From an uncultured Holophagaceae bacterium (lineage in GTDB: Bacteria > Acidobacteriota > Holophagae > Holophagales > Holophagaceae): a stretch of 64,000 nucleotides of DNA. Numbering within the stretch: position 1 is the stretch's first letter; each line of letters begins with the position of its first letter. The translations under genes and the position numbers were made by a program. Shown here in pieces: positions 19,497 through 27,525 of the stretch. A model generated the notes under the pieces. That model searched no databases. It was not told the origin of the DNA and saw only the letters and a program-made list of their open reading frames with translations. The stretch is from assembly GCA_903927605.1 (NCBI GenBank), contig CAIYNT010000286.1, positions 3,003 to 67,002 on the forward strand, given 5' to 3'.

Positions 19497-21902
19497 GTGG
19501 CCGATGATGTCCTGCTGCCCCCCCCACCCGACGAAACGCCCAAGCTACCAGAAGAGCTGCCGGTGCTGCCGCTGCGTGATGTGGTGGTTTATCCCTATGT
19601 GATCCTGCCCCTCAGCATCAGCCGCGAGAAATCCATCCGCGCCGTGGATACCGCCCTGGTCGAGAACCGGATGATCCTGCTGCTTTCCCAGAAGCAGACG
19701 GAGATGGACAATCCCCGACCCGAGGACCTCTACCAGGTGGGCACGGCGGCGCTCATCATGCGCGTCCTGAAGCTGCCGGATGGCCGTATCCGCGCCCTGG
19801 TGCAGGGGCTCCAGCGGGTCCGCGTGGAGTACTTCACCGAAACGGAGAACCTTTTCAAGGCCCGGGTGGAACCCCTAGCCGAACCTGAAATGAAGTCTCC
19901 AGATCTTGAGCAGGACGCCCTGTTGCGCAGCGTGAAGCAGACCCTTGAGAAGGCTGTGGCCCTAGGGAAGACGCTGCCCCAGGAGGTGCTGGTCATCGCG
20001 GGGAACCTCGACAATCCGGGCCGCCTGGCGGATCTGGTGGCCTCCAACCTGGACCTCAAACTCCAACAGACCCAGGAAGTCCTGGAGATCGCCCACCCTG
20101 GCCAGCGCCTCAAGCGCGTGAACGAGCTGCTTCAACGCGAGATCCAGTTGCTGGAGGTCCAGCAGAAAATCACCATGGAGGCCCGTGGGGAGATGGACAA
20201 GAGCCAGCGGGAGTACTACCTCCGCCAGCAGCTCAAGGCCATCCAGCAGGAGCTTGGGGAGGGCTCGGAACTGGCGGAGGAAGTCACCGCCTTCCGCGAC
20301 AAGCTCGCGAAGATGAAGGTGCCCGAGGAACCCCTGGTGGAGATCGAGCGCAACCTGAAGAAGCTGGAGCGCATGCACCCGGATTCCAGTGAGACCGCGG
20401 TCACGCGCACCTATCTGGAGTGGATGACCGAGCTGCCCTGGGGCATCCAGACCGAGGACAACTTGGACCTCAAGCAGGCGCAGACGGTGCTGGACGAGGA
20501 CCACTACGGCCTGCCGAAGATCAAGGACCGACTGCTGGAGTTCCTGGCGGTGCGCAAGTTGAAGCCCGACCTTCGGGGCACCATCCTCTGCTTCGTGGGA
20601 CCCCCGGGTGTGGGCAAGACCTCCCTGGGCAAGTCCATCGCCCGGGCCCTGGGCCGCAAGTACTCCCGCATCTCCCTGGGCGGCGTCCATGACGAGAGCG
20701 AGATTCGCGGCCACCGTCGCACCTACGTGGGCGCAATGCCGGGCCGCATCGTGCAGGCCCTGCACCAGGTGAAGAGCATGAACCCCGTCATCATGCTGGA
20801 CGAGGTGGACAAGATCGGCCGGGACATGCGCGGCGATCCCAGCGCCGCCCTACTGGAGGTACTGGACCCCGAGCAGAACCACACCTTCCGCGACCACTAC
20901 CTGAACGTGCCCCTGGACCTGAGCCAGGTGCTCTTCGTGGCCAATGCCAACGAACTGGAACCCATCCATCCGGCCTTCAAGGACCGCATGGAAATCATCT
21001 ACCTCCACAGCTACACGCTGGAGGAGAAGGTGGGGATCGCCGAGCGGCACCTGATCCCCAAGCAGCTGGATAAGCACGGCGTCACCACCAAGCAGGTGGC
21101 CATCCCCAAGAAGGCCCTGAAAGCCATCATCACGGGCTATACGCGGGAAGCCGGCCTGCGCCAGTTGGAGCGCGAGATCGGCGCCATCTGCCGCAAAGTG
21201 GCCCGCCGGGTGGCCGAGAACCGCCTAAAGAAGAAGCTCGTCCTAGACGAGACAAGCATCCACGAGCTCCTCGGGCCCGTGAAGATCCTGCAGGACGAGC
21301 GGCTGAAGGCCCCGCGGGTGGGCGTGGTCACAGGCCTGGCCTGGACCTCCGTGGGCGGCGACGTGCTCTTCGTGGAGGCCCTGAGGATGCCGGGCAAGGG
21401 CCAACTGATCCTCACGGGTCAGTTGGGCGATGTCATGAAGGAGAGCGCCCAGGCGGCGCTCAGCTACATCCGCAGCCGGGGGGATGCCTTTCATATCGAT
21501 CCTGAAGTGTTCCAGAAGCAGGACATCCATATCCACTTCCCCGAAGGCGCCATCCCGAAGGACGGTCCCAGCGCCGGTCTCGCCATTGCCACCGTGCTGC
21601 TGTCCGTGCTCAAAGAGATCCCCGTGCGGAACACCCTGGCCATGACCGGCGAGATCGACCTGCGGGGCGAGGCCCTGGCCATCGGCGGCCTCAAGGAAAA
21701 GTCCCTGGCGGCCCTCCGCCTGGGCATCAAGGACATCCTCATTCCGCACGCCAATCAGAAGGACCTGGAAGAGATCGATCCGGAATTGCGCAAGCAGCTT
21801 CGCTTCCATCCGGTGAAGCACGTAGAAGAGGTCTTCGAATACGCGCTGATCGGCTGGCGGCGACCCGAAACGCCACGACGATCTAAGTTAAGTAAAAAAT
21901 GA
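19497..21902 (+). CDS. lon: ATP-dependent protease Lon
   Basis: Cytoplasmic AAA+ serine protease for damaged and regulatory proteins. GTG 19497; 801 residues. The N-terminal substrate-binding LON domain (about 20-215) begins LPVLPLRDVVVYPYV. The Walker A GPPGVGKTS is at 368-376 and Walker B VIMLDEVDK follows. The proteolytic domain has the catalytic Ser692 in KDGPSAG and the downstream Lys in GLKEKSLAA. The ATGA at the stop begins an unrelated open frame that is probably not a gene. Downstream of nrdR by 27 bases, so possibly the same transcript. Confidence 0.98.
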   Translation: MADDVLLPPPPDETPKLPEELPVLPLRDVVVYPYVILPLSISREKSIRAVDTALVENRMILLLSQKQTEMDNPRPEDLYQVGTAALIMRVLKLPDGRIRALVQGLQRVRVEYFTETENLFKARVEPLAEPEMKSPDLEQDALLRSVKQTLEKAVALGKTLPQEVLVIAGNLDNPGRLADLVASNLDLKLQQTQEVLEIAHPGQRLKRVNELLQREIQLLEVQQKITMEARGEMDKSQREYYLRQQLKAIQQELGEGSELAEEVTAFRDKLAKMKVPEEPLVEIERNLKKLERMHPDSSETAVTRTYLEWMTELPWGIQTEDNLDLKQAQTVLDEDHYGLPKIKDRLLEFLAVRKLKPDLRGTILCFVGPPGVGKTSLGKSIARALGRKYSRISLGGVHDESEIRGHRRTYVGAMPGRIVQALHQVKSMNPVIMLDEVDKIGRDMRGDPSAALLEVLDPEQNHTFRDHYLNVPLDLSQVLFVANANELEPIHPAFKDRMEIIYLHSYTLEEKVGIAERHLIPKQLDKHGVTTKQVAIPKKALKAIITGYTREAGLRQLEREIGAICRKVARRVAENRLKKKLVLDETSIHELLGPVKILQDERLKAPRVGVVTGLAWTSVGGDVLFVEALRMPGKGQLILTGQLGDVMKESAQAALSYIRSRGDAFHIDPEVFQKQDIHIHFPEGAIPKDGPSAGLAIATVLLSVLKEIPVRNTLAMTGEIDLRGEALAIGGLKEKSLAALRLGIKDILIPHANQKDLEEIDPELRKQLRFHPVKHVEEVFEYALIGWRRPETPRRSKLSKK

Positions 21903-21914
21903 ACTTATTATCGT

Positions 21915-21930
21915 ATTTCCACGTGGAACA
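21915..21930. other. parS-like centromere site 1
   Basis: Contains the perfect palindromic core TTCCACGTGGAA (21917-21928) plus CA on the right. It matches 14 of 16 positions of TGTTCCACGTGGAACA, a ParB-binding form known from other bacteria. Lies just after lon, about 11 kb from oriC. Confidence 0.7.
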
Positions 21931-21971
21931 CTGCGTGGCTTCGGCCGAGGGGCTGGCGGTAAAGGTTTTTA

Positions 21972-22127
21972 GGCTGCGGTACCTCGCGGATCCACTCAAT
22001 CCCGCAATACCCCAGTGGGCCTGTAAGCCCCTTCGGAGCGCTTGTGTAGACGACAGGGGCCAAGGCCGGGACAGGCAGGGGCGCCGGGGAGATCCTTCAC
22101 GGGGGGGCTCTTGGTTCCGAGGTAGCC
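21972..22127 (+). ncRNA. Candidate structured RNA between lon and ftsY (6S-like shape)
   Basis: The 315-base gap between lon and ftsY has no convincing coding frame but shows nested pairing. GGCT and ACCTCG (21972-21986) pair with CGAGGTAGCC (22118-22127), leaving one 5'-side bulge. GGATC (21988-21992) can pair with GATCC (22091-22095). CCACT and AGTGG form a small hairpin near 21992-22018, and GGCCTGT pairs with ACAGGGGCC around a CTTCGG tetraloop near 22035. A long imperfect rod closed by a terminal helix recalls 6S RNA, but no conserved 6S, SRP, tmRNA or RNase P sequence was recognised. Strand is assumed from the flanking genes. Confidence 0.35.
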
Positions 22128-22217
22128 TCGCCTACAGACCAGGACACGACCATCCGCGGGATTCCTTCCTCGGGAATGGCCCATCCCTTCGGTAGACTGG
22201 GGGTTCGCGAGGTGTCC

Positions 22218-23129
22218 GTGGGTCTGCTGGGCGGCCTGTTCAACCAGTTCAAGAAGGGCCTGAAGCGCACCCAGGAGTTGGTGCTGGCGCCCATGGGCCG
22301 CCTACTCGGCCTGCGGCGCCTCGACGAAGCCCAACTGGAAGAACTGGAGGATCTGCTCCTTCAAGCGGACCTGGGCGTGAAGGCTGTGGATCGACTGATG
22401 GCGAGGCTGCGCACCGAGTTGAAGGGCGATTCCGACATCGATCCCAAGGCCGTCCTCAGGGATGAATTATTGAAGATCCTCAGCCGGAGCCCAGCTCAGG
22501 CCTTCATCGCCGCCGGCACTCAGGTGGTTTTACTGGTGGGCGTGAATGGTGTGGGCAAGACCACCACACTAGGGAAGTTGGCCGCCCACCTGAAAACCCG
22601 GGGCGAAGCCGTGCTCGTGGTTGCCGGTGACACCTTCCGGGCGGCCGCCATTGATCAACTGGAGCGCTGGGGCGAGCGGGCGGGCGTGCCCGTGATCCGT
22701 AACCAGATGGGCGGTGATCCTGCGGCCATCGCCTTCGACGGAGCCAGCAGCGCCAAGGCCAAGGGCACACCCTGGGTGCTCATCGACACAGCGGGTCGTC
22801 TGCACACCAAAGACCACCTCATGAAGGAGCTCGACAAGATCCGCCGCAGCCTCCAGAAGGTGATTCCGGAGGCGCCCCACCGGGTCCTGCTGGTGCTGGA
22901 CGCTACCACGGGGCAAAACGGCTTGGCACAGGCCGAGGCCTTCGCCCGGGTCGCCGGTGTCACCGATCTGGTGCTCACCAAGCTGGACGGTAGCGCTAAA
23001 GGCGGGGTGGTGGTGCCCATCCTGGACCGCCTGGGACTCCCCATCGCCTTCGTCGGTGTGGGCGAGGGCGTGGATGACTTGATCCCCTTCGATGCCGAAG
23101 CCTTCGTGGATGGTCTGCTCGATGTTTGA
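22218..23129 (+). CDS. ftsY: Signal recognition particle receptor FtsY
   Basis: SRP-family GTPase that docks ribosome-SRP complexes at the inner membrane. GTG 22218 is preferred (GAGG six bases before; product MGLLGGLFNQFKKGL); GTG 22212 and ATG 22176 are alternatives. The 303 residues contain the N domain (about 1-90) and the NG GTPase core with GVNGVGKTTTLGKLA, DTFRAAAIDQL, LIDTAGRLH, TKLDGSAKGG and a C-terminal GVGEGVDDLIPFDAEAF. The acidic A domain of enterobacterial FtsY is absent, so the membrane anchor is the short N-terminal helix. It overlaps ribD by eight bases. Confidence 0.95.
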   Translation: MGLLGGLFNQFKKGLKRTQELVLAPMGRLLGLRRLDEAQLEELEDLLLQADLGVKAVDRLMARLRTELKGDSDIDPKAVLRDELLKILSRSPAQAFIAAGTQVVLLVGVNGVGKTTTLGKLAAHLKTRGEAVLVVAGDTFRAAAIDQLERWGERAGVPVIRNQMGGDPAAIAFDGASSAKAKGTPWVLIDTAGRLHTKDHLMKELDKIRRSLQKVIPEAPHRVLLVLDATTGQNGLAQAEAFARVAGVTDLVLTKLDGSAKGGVVVPILDRLGLPIAFVGVGEGVDDLIPFDAEAFVDGLLDV

Positions 23130-24249
23130 CCTGGACCTCACCCCTGAGACCGCCTGGGCCCTCGCCACCGGAGGTCCCTGGCCGGATCCCGCAACCCTCG
23201 CGGGTGATGCCCGATTCATGGCCCTCGCCATCCTCGAGGGACTGCGAGGCGTGGGGCTTTCGAGCCCGAATCCCCCCGTAGGGTGCATCCTGGTGAAGGG
23301 GGATCGCGTCATTGGAACCGGCGTCCATACCCGCGCCGGAGATCCCCATGGCGAGGTGATGGCCCTGCGTGACGCCGAAGCCCGGGGCGAGGATCCCAAG
23401 GGCGCCACAGCCTATGTCACCCTCGAGCCCTGCTGCCACCAGGGTCGCACGGGGCCCTGCACCCTGGCGCTCACCCACGCAGGCGTTACCCGAGTGGTGG
23501 TGGGCGTCCGCGACCCCAACCCCCGGGTGGATGGAGGGGGGGTGGCGATCCTGCGGGCTCAAGGGATCGCCGTGGAGGAGGGTGTGCTGGGTGGGGCTTG
23601 TGCCCGCTTTCACGCCCCTTTCTTCAAGCTCATCCGCACCGGACTGCCCTGGGTGGCGCTCAAGCTCGCCCTGGGATCAGACGGATCCCTCGGTCCCGTA
23701 GGCCAGACCACCCAGGTGACCCCACCCGACGTGCAGCGCCTGGCTCATGCCCTGCGGCGGGCCTCGGAGGCCTTGGTAGTCGGCCGGCACACCATCGAGG
23801 TGGATGATCCCCAGCTGACCGACCGCTGGCCAGCTCCCACCGCTCCTCACCGCAGCTTCGCCCGGGTGGTCATGGACGAGGATGGGCTGCTTCCGGCCTC
23901 TGCGCGCGCGTGGATTCCCGTGGCCGGTCAGCCGATCTTCCGGGCGGTCACGGGGGACCCTGCACCCCTCCGGGGGGTGGAGGATCTGCATTTGCCCCCA
24001 GACGGTCAGGGGTGCAGCTTACGCCATCTGCTGCATGAACTCGCCGCCATGGGGGTAGGGCGCGTACTCGTGGAAGGGGGTGGCACCCTTGCCGCGGCTT
24101 TCTTATCCCAGGGTCTGGTGGACGAGTTCCATCGATTCCAAAGTGACCTCCCGGCCCTTGGACCGGCCCTTGTTCTTCCAATGCCTAAAACTCGGCATCT
24201 TGAGGTTTCCGCCCGCTGGCCTGCGGGGCGCTGGGAAGTCTGGCGTTAG
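23122..24249 (+). CDS. ribD: Bifunctional diaminohydroxyphosphoribosylaminopyrimidine deaminase / reductase
   Basis: Second and third steps of riboflavin synthesis after GTP cyclohydrolase II. ATG 23122 overlaps the ftsY stop; 375 residues. The N-terminal zinc deaminase has NPPVGCILV, the zinc ligand HGEVMAL and LEPCCHQGRTGPC with two Cys ligands. The C-terminal reductase (about 185-375) has WVALKLALGSDG and the LVEGGGTLAAAFL NADPH site. The ftsY-ribD pairing is unusual, and the other rib genes are absent apart from ribF at 9 kb. Confidence 0.94.
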   Translation: MFDLDLTPETAWALATGGPWPDPATLAGDARFMALAILEGLRGVGLSSPNPPVGCILVKGDRVIGTGVHTRAGDPHGEVMALRDAEARGEDPKGATAYVTLEPCCHQGRTGPCTLALTHAGVTRVVVGVRDPNPRVDGGGVAILRAQGIAVEEGVLGGACARFHAPFFKLIRTGLPWVALKLALGSDGSLGPVGQTTQVTPPDVQRLAHALRRASEALVVGRHTIEVDDPQLTDRWPAPTAPHRSFARVVMDEDGLLPASARAWIPVAGQPIFRAVTGDPAPLRGVEDLHLPPDGQGCSLRHLLHELAAMGVGRVLVEGGGTLAAAFLSQGLVDEFHRFQSDLPALGPALVLPMPKTRHLEVSARWPAGRWEVWR

Positions 24250-24301
24250 CTTTGGCCCAGGCGGCAACCGGAGGTCGGGCCAGCAAAAGGTGCGGCCGAG
24301 T

Positions 24302-24505
24302 TCAGCCCCCTCCCACCAGCCTCACCACCTCCAATTGATCTCCCTCCTTTAGGGGGATGGCCGGGTGGTTGGCACGACGGATGACCTCGTGGTTCAACTC
24401 AATGGCACTGCCGAAGGCGGGGAGTTCCAGCCATGTCACCAAGTCTGCGACAGTGGCCAGGTGCTCCGGGGCCTCGCGGGCCTCACCATTGATGTGAAGT
24501 CTCAC
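24302..24505 (-). CDS. ThiS-family sulfur carrier protein
   Basis: A 67-residue ubiquitin-like protein: MRLHINGEAREAPEHL at the N-terminus, ATVADLVTWLELP in the middle, and the functional C-terminus RLVGGG ending in the Gly-Gly that becomes a thiocarboxylate. It overlaps by four bases (ATGA) the stop of the PLP enzyme upstream, so they are co-translated. Classic ThiS serves thiazole synthesis with ThiG, and thiG is present far away at 54.5 kb. Pairing with a Cys/Met-type PLP enzyme instead recalls thiocarboxylate-dependent methionine synthesis (HcyS/MetY of Wolinella). Either role fits. Confidence 0.88.
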   Translation of the reverse strand: MRLHINGEAREAPEHLATVADLVTWLELPAFGSAIELNHEVIRRANHPAIPLKEGDQLEVVRLVGGG

Positions 24506-25695
24506 CGGGCCTCCGCGGCGGCCTGGAAGCCCTTCTCCAGGTCGGCAATGAGGTCGGGCTGATCCTCAATACCCACCGAAAAGCGAAGCAGGCCATCGCT
24601 AATACCCAGCCGAGCCTTCACCTCAGCGGGGGTCTTCAGGTGACTCATGGAGGCTGGGTGCTGGATGAGGCTCTCCACGCCCCCGAGGCTCACCCCCCGG
24701 GTGACGACCTCTAAGGCCTCGCAGAAGCGCTGGCCTGCCAGGAGTCCCGCCCGCAGCTCAAAGCTGATCATGGCCCCGAAGCCCTTTTCCATCTGCCGCA
24801 CGGCTACTTCGTGGCCCGGGTGGCTGGTCAGGCCCGGGTAGTCCACCCGCGCCACATGAGGCTGCCAGAGCAGCCACTGGGCGAGGGCTTGGGCGTTGTC
24901 CGAGGCGCGGCGTACGCGCAGGGCCAGGGTCTTTAGGCCCCGGTGTAGAAGCCAGGCCGCCATGGGATCCAAGGTGGGCCCCAACATTTTGGATAGGTGC
25001 CAGCAAGCCACCACATCCGCCTCGCGGCCGGCAATGACCCCGGCCACCACATCCGAGTGGCCCCCCAAATACTTGGTCGCCGAGGCCACACTAAGGTCGA
25101 TGCCGAAGGAAAGGGGTTTCGTGTGGATGGGACTGGAGAAGGTGTTGTCAGCCACGGTGCGGATGCCATGCCGCTTTCCGATGGTCGCCACTCCCACCAG
25201 ATCCGTCAGCACCAGGGTCGGGTTGGGGGGGGTCTCCACCCAGATCATGCGGGTCTGGGGCCGGATCGCAGCCTCCCACTCACGCAGATCCAAGGTGTCC
25301 TGCACCCAGGTGACCTTCAGCCCCCGCTCGGTTTCCCAGCGACGGATGAGTTGTTCCGTACCCAAGTAGATGGCGGCAGGGGCCACCATGTGGTCACCGG
25401 GTTTCAAGAAGGCTTCGAAGACGAGGGCGATCGCCGCCATGCCGGAAGCCGCCGCCAGGGCCCGTTCGGCTCCTTCCAGTTCCGCCAGCACGACCTCGAC
25501 CTCGCTAGTGTTGGGATTGCCCCAGCGGGTATAGAAAGCGGGGGGCTCGATGCTGGCCGAGAACTCAGCGCCCTCGCGGTTCTCCATGAGTTGGAACACT
25601 GAGGTCTGGAAGATGGGTGTGGTCACGGCCCGGGTCGGGTTGAAGCGCTTCCCGGCGTGGATGGCGGTGGTGGTGGGTCCCCAGGGTTTGGGCAT
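24502..25695 (-). CDS. Cys/Met metabolism PLP-dependent enzyme (gamma family)
   Basis: Fold-type I PLP enzyme, 397 residues from ATG 25695 (MPKPWGPTTTAIHAG). Family signs: the YTRWGNPN stretch, AAASGMAAI, DNTFSSPIHTKPL, and SATKYLGGHSDVVAG with the PLP lysine at about 208. It could be cystathionine gamma-synthase or gamma-lyase, methionine gamma-lyase or O-acetylhomoserine sulfhydrylase; sequence inspection does not separate these. The overlapping sulfur-carrier gene favours a sulfhydrylase using protein-bound sulfide, as inference. Part of the long minus-strand run from rpmH. Confidence 0.9.
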   Translation of the reverse strand: MPKPWGPTTTAIHAGKRFNPTRAVTTPIFQTSVFQLMENREGAEFSASIEPPAFYTRWGNPNTSEVEVVLAELEGAERALAAASGMAAIALVFEAFLKPGDHMVAPAAIYLGTEQLIRRWETERGLKVTWVQDTLDLREWEAAIRPQTRMIWVETPPNPTLVLTDLVGVATIGKRHGIRTVADNTFSSPIHTKPLSFGIDLSVASATKYLGGHSDVVAGVIAGREADVVACWHLSKMLGPTLDPMAAWLLHRGLKTLALRVRRASDNAQALAQWLLWQPHVARVDYPGLTSHPGHEVAVRQMEKGFGAMISFELRAGLLAGQRFCEALEVVTRGVSLGGVESLIQHPASMSHLKTPAEVKARLGISDGLLRFSVGIEDQPDLIADLEKGFQAAAEAR

Positions 25696-25721
25696 CGGTG
25701 GCTCCGACTCCCAGGATAGGG

Positions 25722-26009
25722 TCAGCGCTTCCAGAAGACGATGGCCAGTGCCACCACGGCAAAGGTAATGACCACAATGAGCCGCCAAACCGTGGGACGC
25801 TCGCTTGGCGCTTCATAAGTCCCGGGATCTTCCATGGCCGCTCGGGTCAATTCGTCTTCCGGCGCCGGTACCAGGCCCCGGCAGTCCACACAGCGGAAGG
25901 GTTCACCAGGTGTCACCACCGCATCCACCACAGAACAACCACATCTGGTGCAGAGGTGAACCACGCCGGGATGATAGGCCTCTAGGGCAGAGGGGATCTC
26001 ATTCGTCAT
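25722..26009 (-). CDS. Zinc-ribbon protein with C-terminal membrane anchor
   Basis: Not a named family. The 95 residues carry two Cys pairs (HLCTRCGC near 19-25 and FRCVDC near 38-43) that form a probable zinc ribbon. An acidic linker follows, then a single C-terminal hydrophobic helix (WRLIVVITFAVVALAIVFW) ending in KR. A cytoplasmic zinc ribbon tethered to the inner membrane is the likely topology. Sits between gatB (15 bases) and the PLP enzyme (26 bases) in the same transcript. Confidence 0.8.
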   Translation of the reverse strand: MTNEIPSALEAYHPGVVHLCTRCGCSVVDAVVTPGEPFRCVDCRGLVPAPEDELTRAAMEDPGTYEAPSERPTVWRLIVVITFAVVALAIVFWKR

Positions 26010-26024
26010 GAGCCCAGGATGAGT

Positions 26025-27491
26025 TCATGTCCGGCTTTTGGCCAGCGCTTCGGACAGCACTTCGTTCACCAGTTTTGCGTCCAGCTTTCTCTGGCCGGCC
26101 TTGAGGATCTGGCCCACCAGATACCCCTTGAGGCTCTCCTTGCCCGCCTGGATTTGGACCACGGGCCCTGGATTTGCCGCCAGCACCTGGGCTACCAAGG
26201 TCTCGATGACGTTCCGGTCGCTTACCTGGGCCAACCCGTACTGGACCATGATGGATTCCGCACTCCCCTCACTCGCAAGCATGGCCGGGAATACTCGGTC
26301 CTTCGCCGTGCCGAACCCGAGGGTCCGTGTTTCCACAAGCTGCACAAGCTCCGCCAAGGACTCTGGCGCGAGGGGAAAGGCTTCGATGCCTGTTCCACGC
26401 TCATTCAGGGTACGGCTGACCTCACCGAGCATCCAGCTGGCGGCGCCGTGACCCGAGCCACTCCCTTCCGCCACGGCTTCGAAGTAGGCCGCGAAGGCCG
26501 GGCTCTGAGCCAGGGCCTGGGCTTCCTCCAGCCCCAAACCGTAAGCGTCGCACCAGCGCTGGATCCGTCGCTCGGGCAGTTCCGGGAGGGCCCTGCGGAT
26601 CCTCTCGATTTCTGGGACATCGATCACCAGGGGGGGGAGATCCGGCTCGGGGAAATAGCGATAGTCCATGGCCGCTTCTTTTGTGCGCTGGCCCCTCGTA
26701 ACGCCCAGGGAAGCGTCCCAGCCCCGGGTTTCCATCTGGATGACTTCGCCCCTCTCCAACAGGGCCACCTGCCTTGCGATCTCGTGGTCCAGGGCCTGTC
26801 GCACGAAGCGGAAGGAATTCAGGTTCTTCACCTCCACTCGGGTTCCAAAGGCCGCCACTCCCATCTGCCGGACACTCACATTGGCGTCACACCGGAAGCT
26901 GCCCTCCTCCATGTTTCCGTCGCAGATGCCGAGGCCCACCACCAGCCGATGCAGAGATTTCAGGTAATCGGAGGCCTCTTGTGCACTTCGGAGATCCGGG
27001 GCCCCGACAATTTCCAGGAGCGGCACACCAGCCCGATTCAGGTCCACATGGCTGGATTTCCCATCCATGTCGTGATGGCTCTTCCCGGCGTCCTCCTCGA
27101 GGTGGGCTCGCTCCACGCGGATCCGCACGGAGCCCTCTTCTCCACGTACCCGGGCATCTCCAGGGATGTCCAGGTGGCCATCCTCGACGATGGCCACGGG
27201 GCCCTGGGTGATCTGGTATCCCTTGGGCAGATCCGGGTAGAAGTACTGCTTCCGGTAGAAGGTGCTCTCTAGCTGGATTTTCGCCTGAACGGCCAATCCC
27301 AGGGTGAGGGCCATGCGCACAGCCTCGGTGTTCAGCACGGGCAGGGCACCGGGAAGGCCCAGGCAGACCGGGCAGGTCTGGCTATTGGGGGTGGTCCCGG
27401 TGACGTTTCGGCAGGCGCAAAACATCTTGGATCGCGTCCGGAGCTGAACATGCACCTCAAGCCCGATCACCGATTCATACCCGGAATTCAT
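26025..27491 (-). CDS. gatB: Asp/Glu-tRNA(Asn/Gln) amidotransferase subunit B
   Basis: Kinase/tRNA-binding subunit of the GatCAB complex that amidates misacylated Glu-tRNA(Gln) or Asp-tRNA(Asn). ATG 27491 (MNSGYESVIGLEVHVQL) with GGGAG five bases upstream; 488 residues. Zinc-site and cradle motifs CACRNVTGTTPNSQTCPVCLGLPG, FYRKQYFYPDLPKGYQITQ and MDYRYFPEPDLPPL are intact. The C-terminal YqeY-like tail domain begins near residue 345. GatA and gatC are not in this window, so the complex is encoded at split loci. Confidence 0.97.
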   Translation of the reverse strand: MNSGYESVIGLEVHVQLRTRSKMFCACRNVTGTTPNSQTCPVCLGLPGALPVLNTEAVRMALTLGLAVQAKIQLESTFYRKQYFYPDLPKGYQITQGPVAIVEDGHLDIPGDARVRGEEGSVRIRVERAHLEEDAGKSHHDMDGKSSHVDLNRAGVPLLEIVGAPDLRSAQEASDYLKSLHRLVVGLGICDGNMEEGSFRCDANVSVRQMGVAAFGTRVEVKNLNSFRFVRQALDHEIARQVALLERGEVIQMETRGWDASLGVTRGQRTKEAAMDYRYFPEPDLPPLVIDVPEIERIRRALPELPERRIQRWCDAYGLGLEEAQALAQSPAFAAYFEAVAEGSGSGHGAASWMLGEVSRTLNERGTGIEAFPLAPESLAELVQLVETRTLGFGTAKDRVFPAMLASEGSAESIMVQYGLAQVSDRNVIETLVAQVLAANPGPVVQIQAGKESLKGYLVGQILKAGQRKLDAKLVNEVLSEALAKSRT

Positions 27492-27525
27492 TGTCGCTCC
27501 CATCCCCAGTCTACTTCGGCTGAGT

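Noticed and set aside
21899..22195. Open frame starting at the lon stop (ATGA overlap)
   Set aside because: No ribosome site of its own, Arg/Gly-rich random-looking product, and it crosses the parS-like and structured RNA region.
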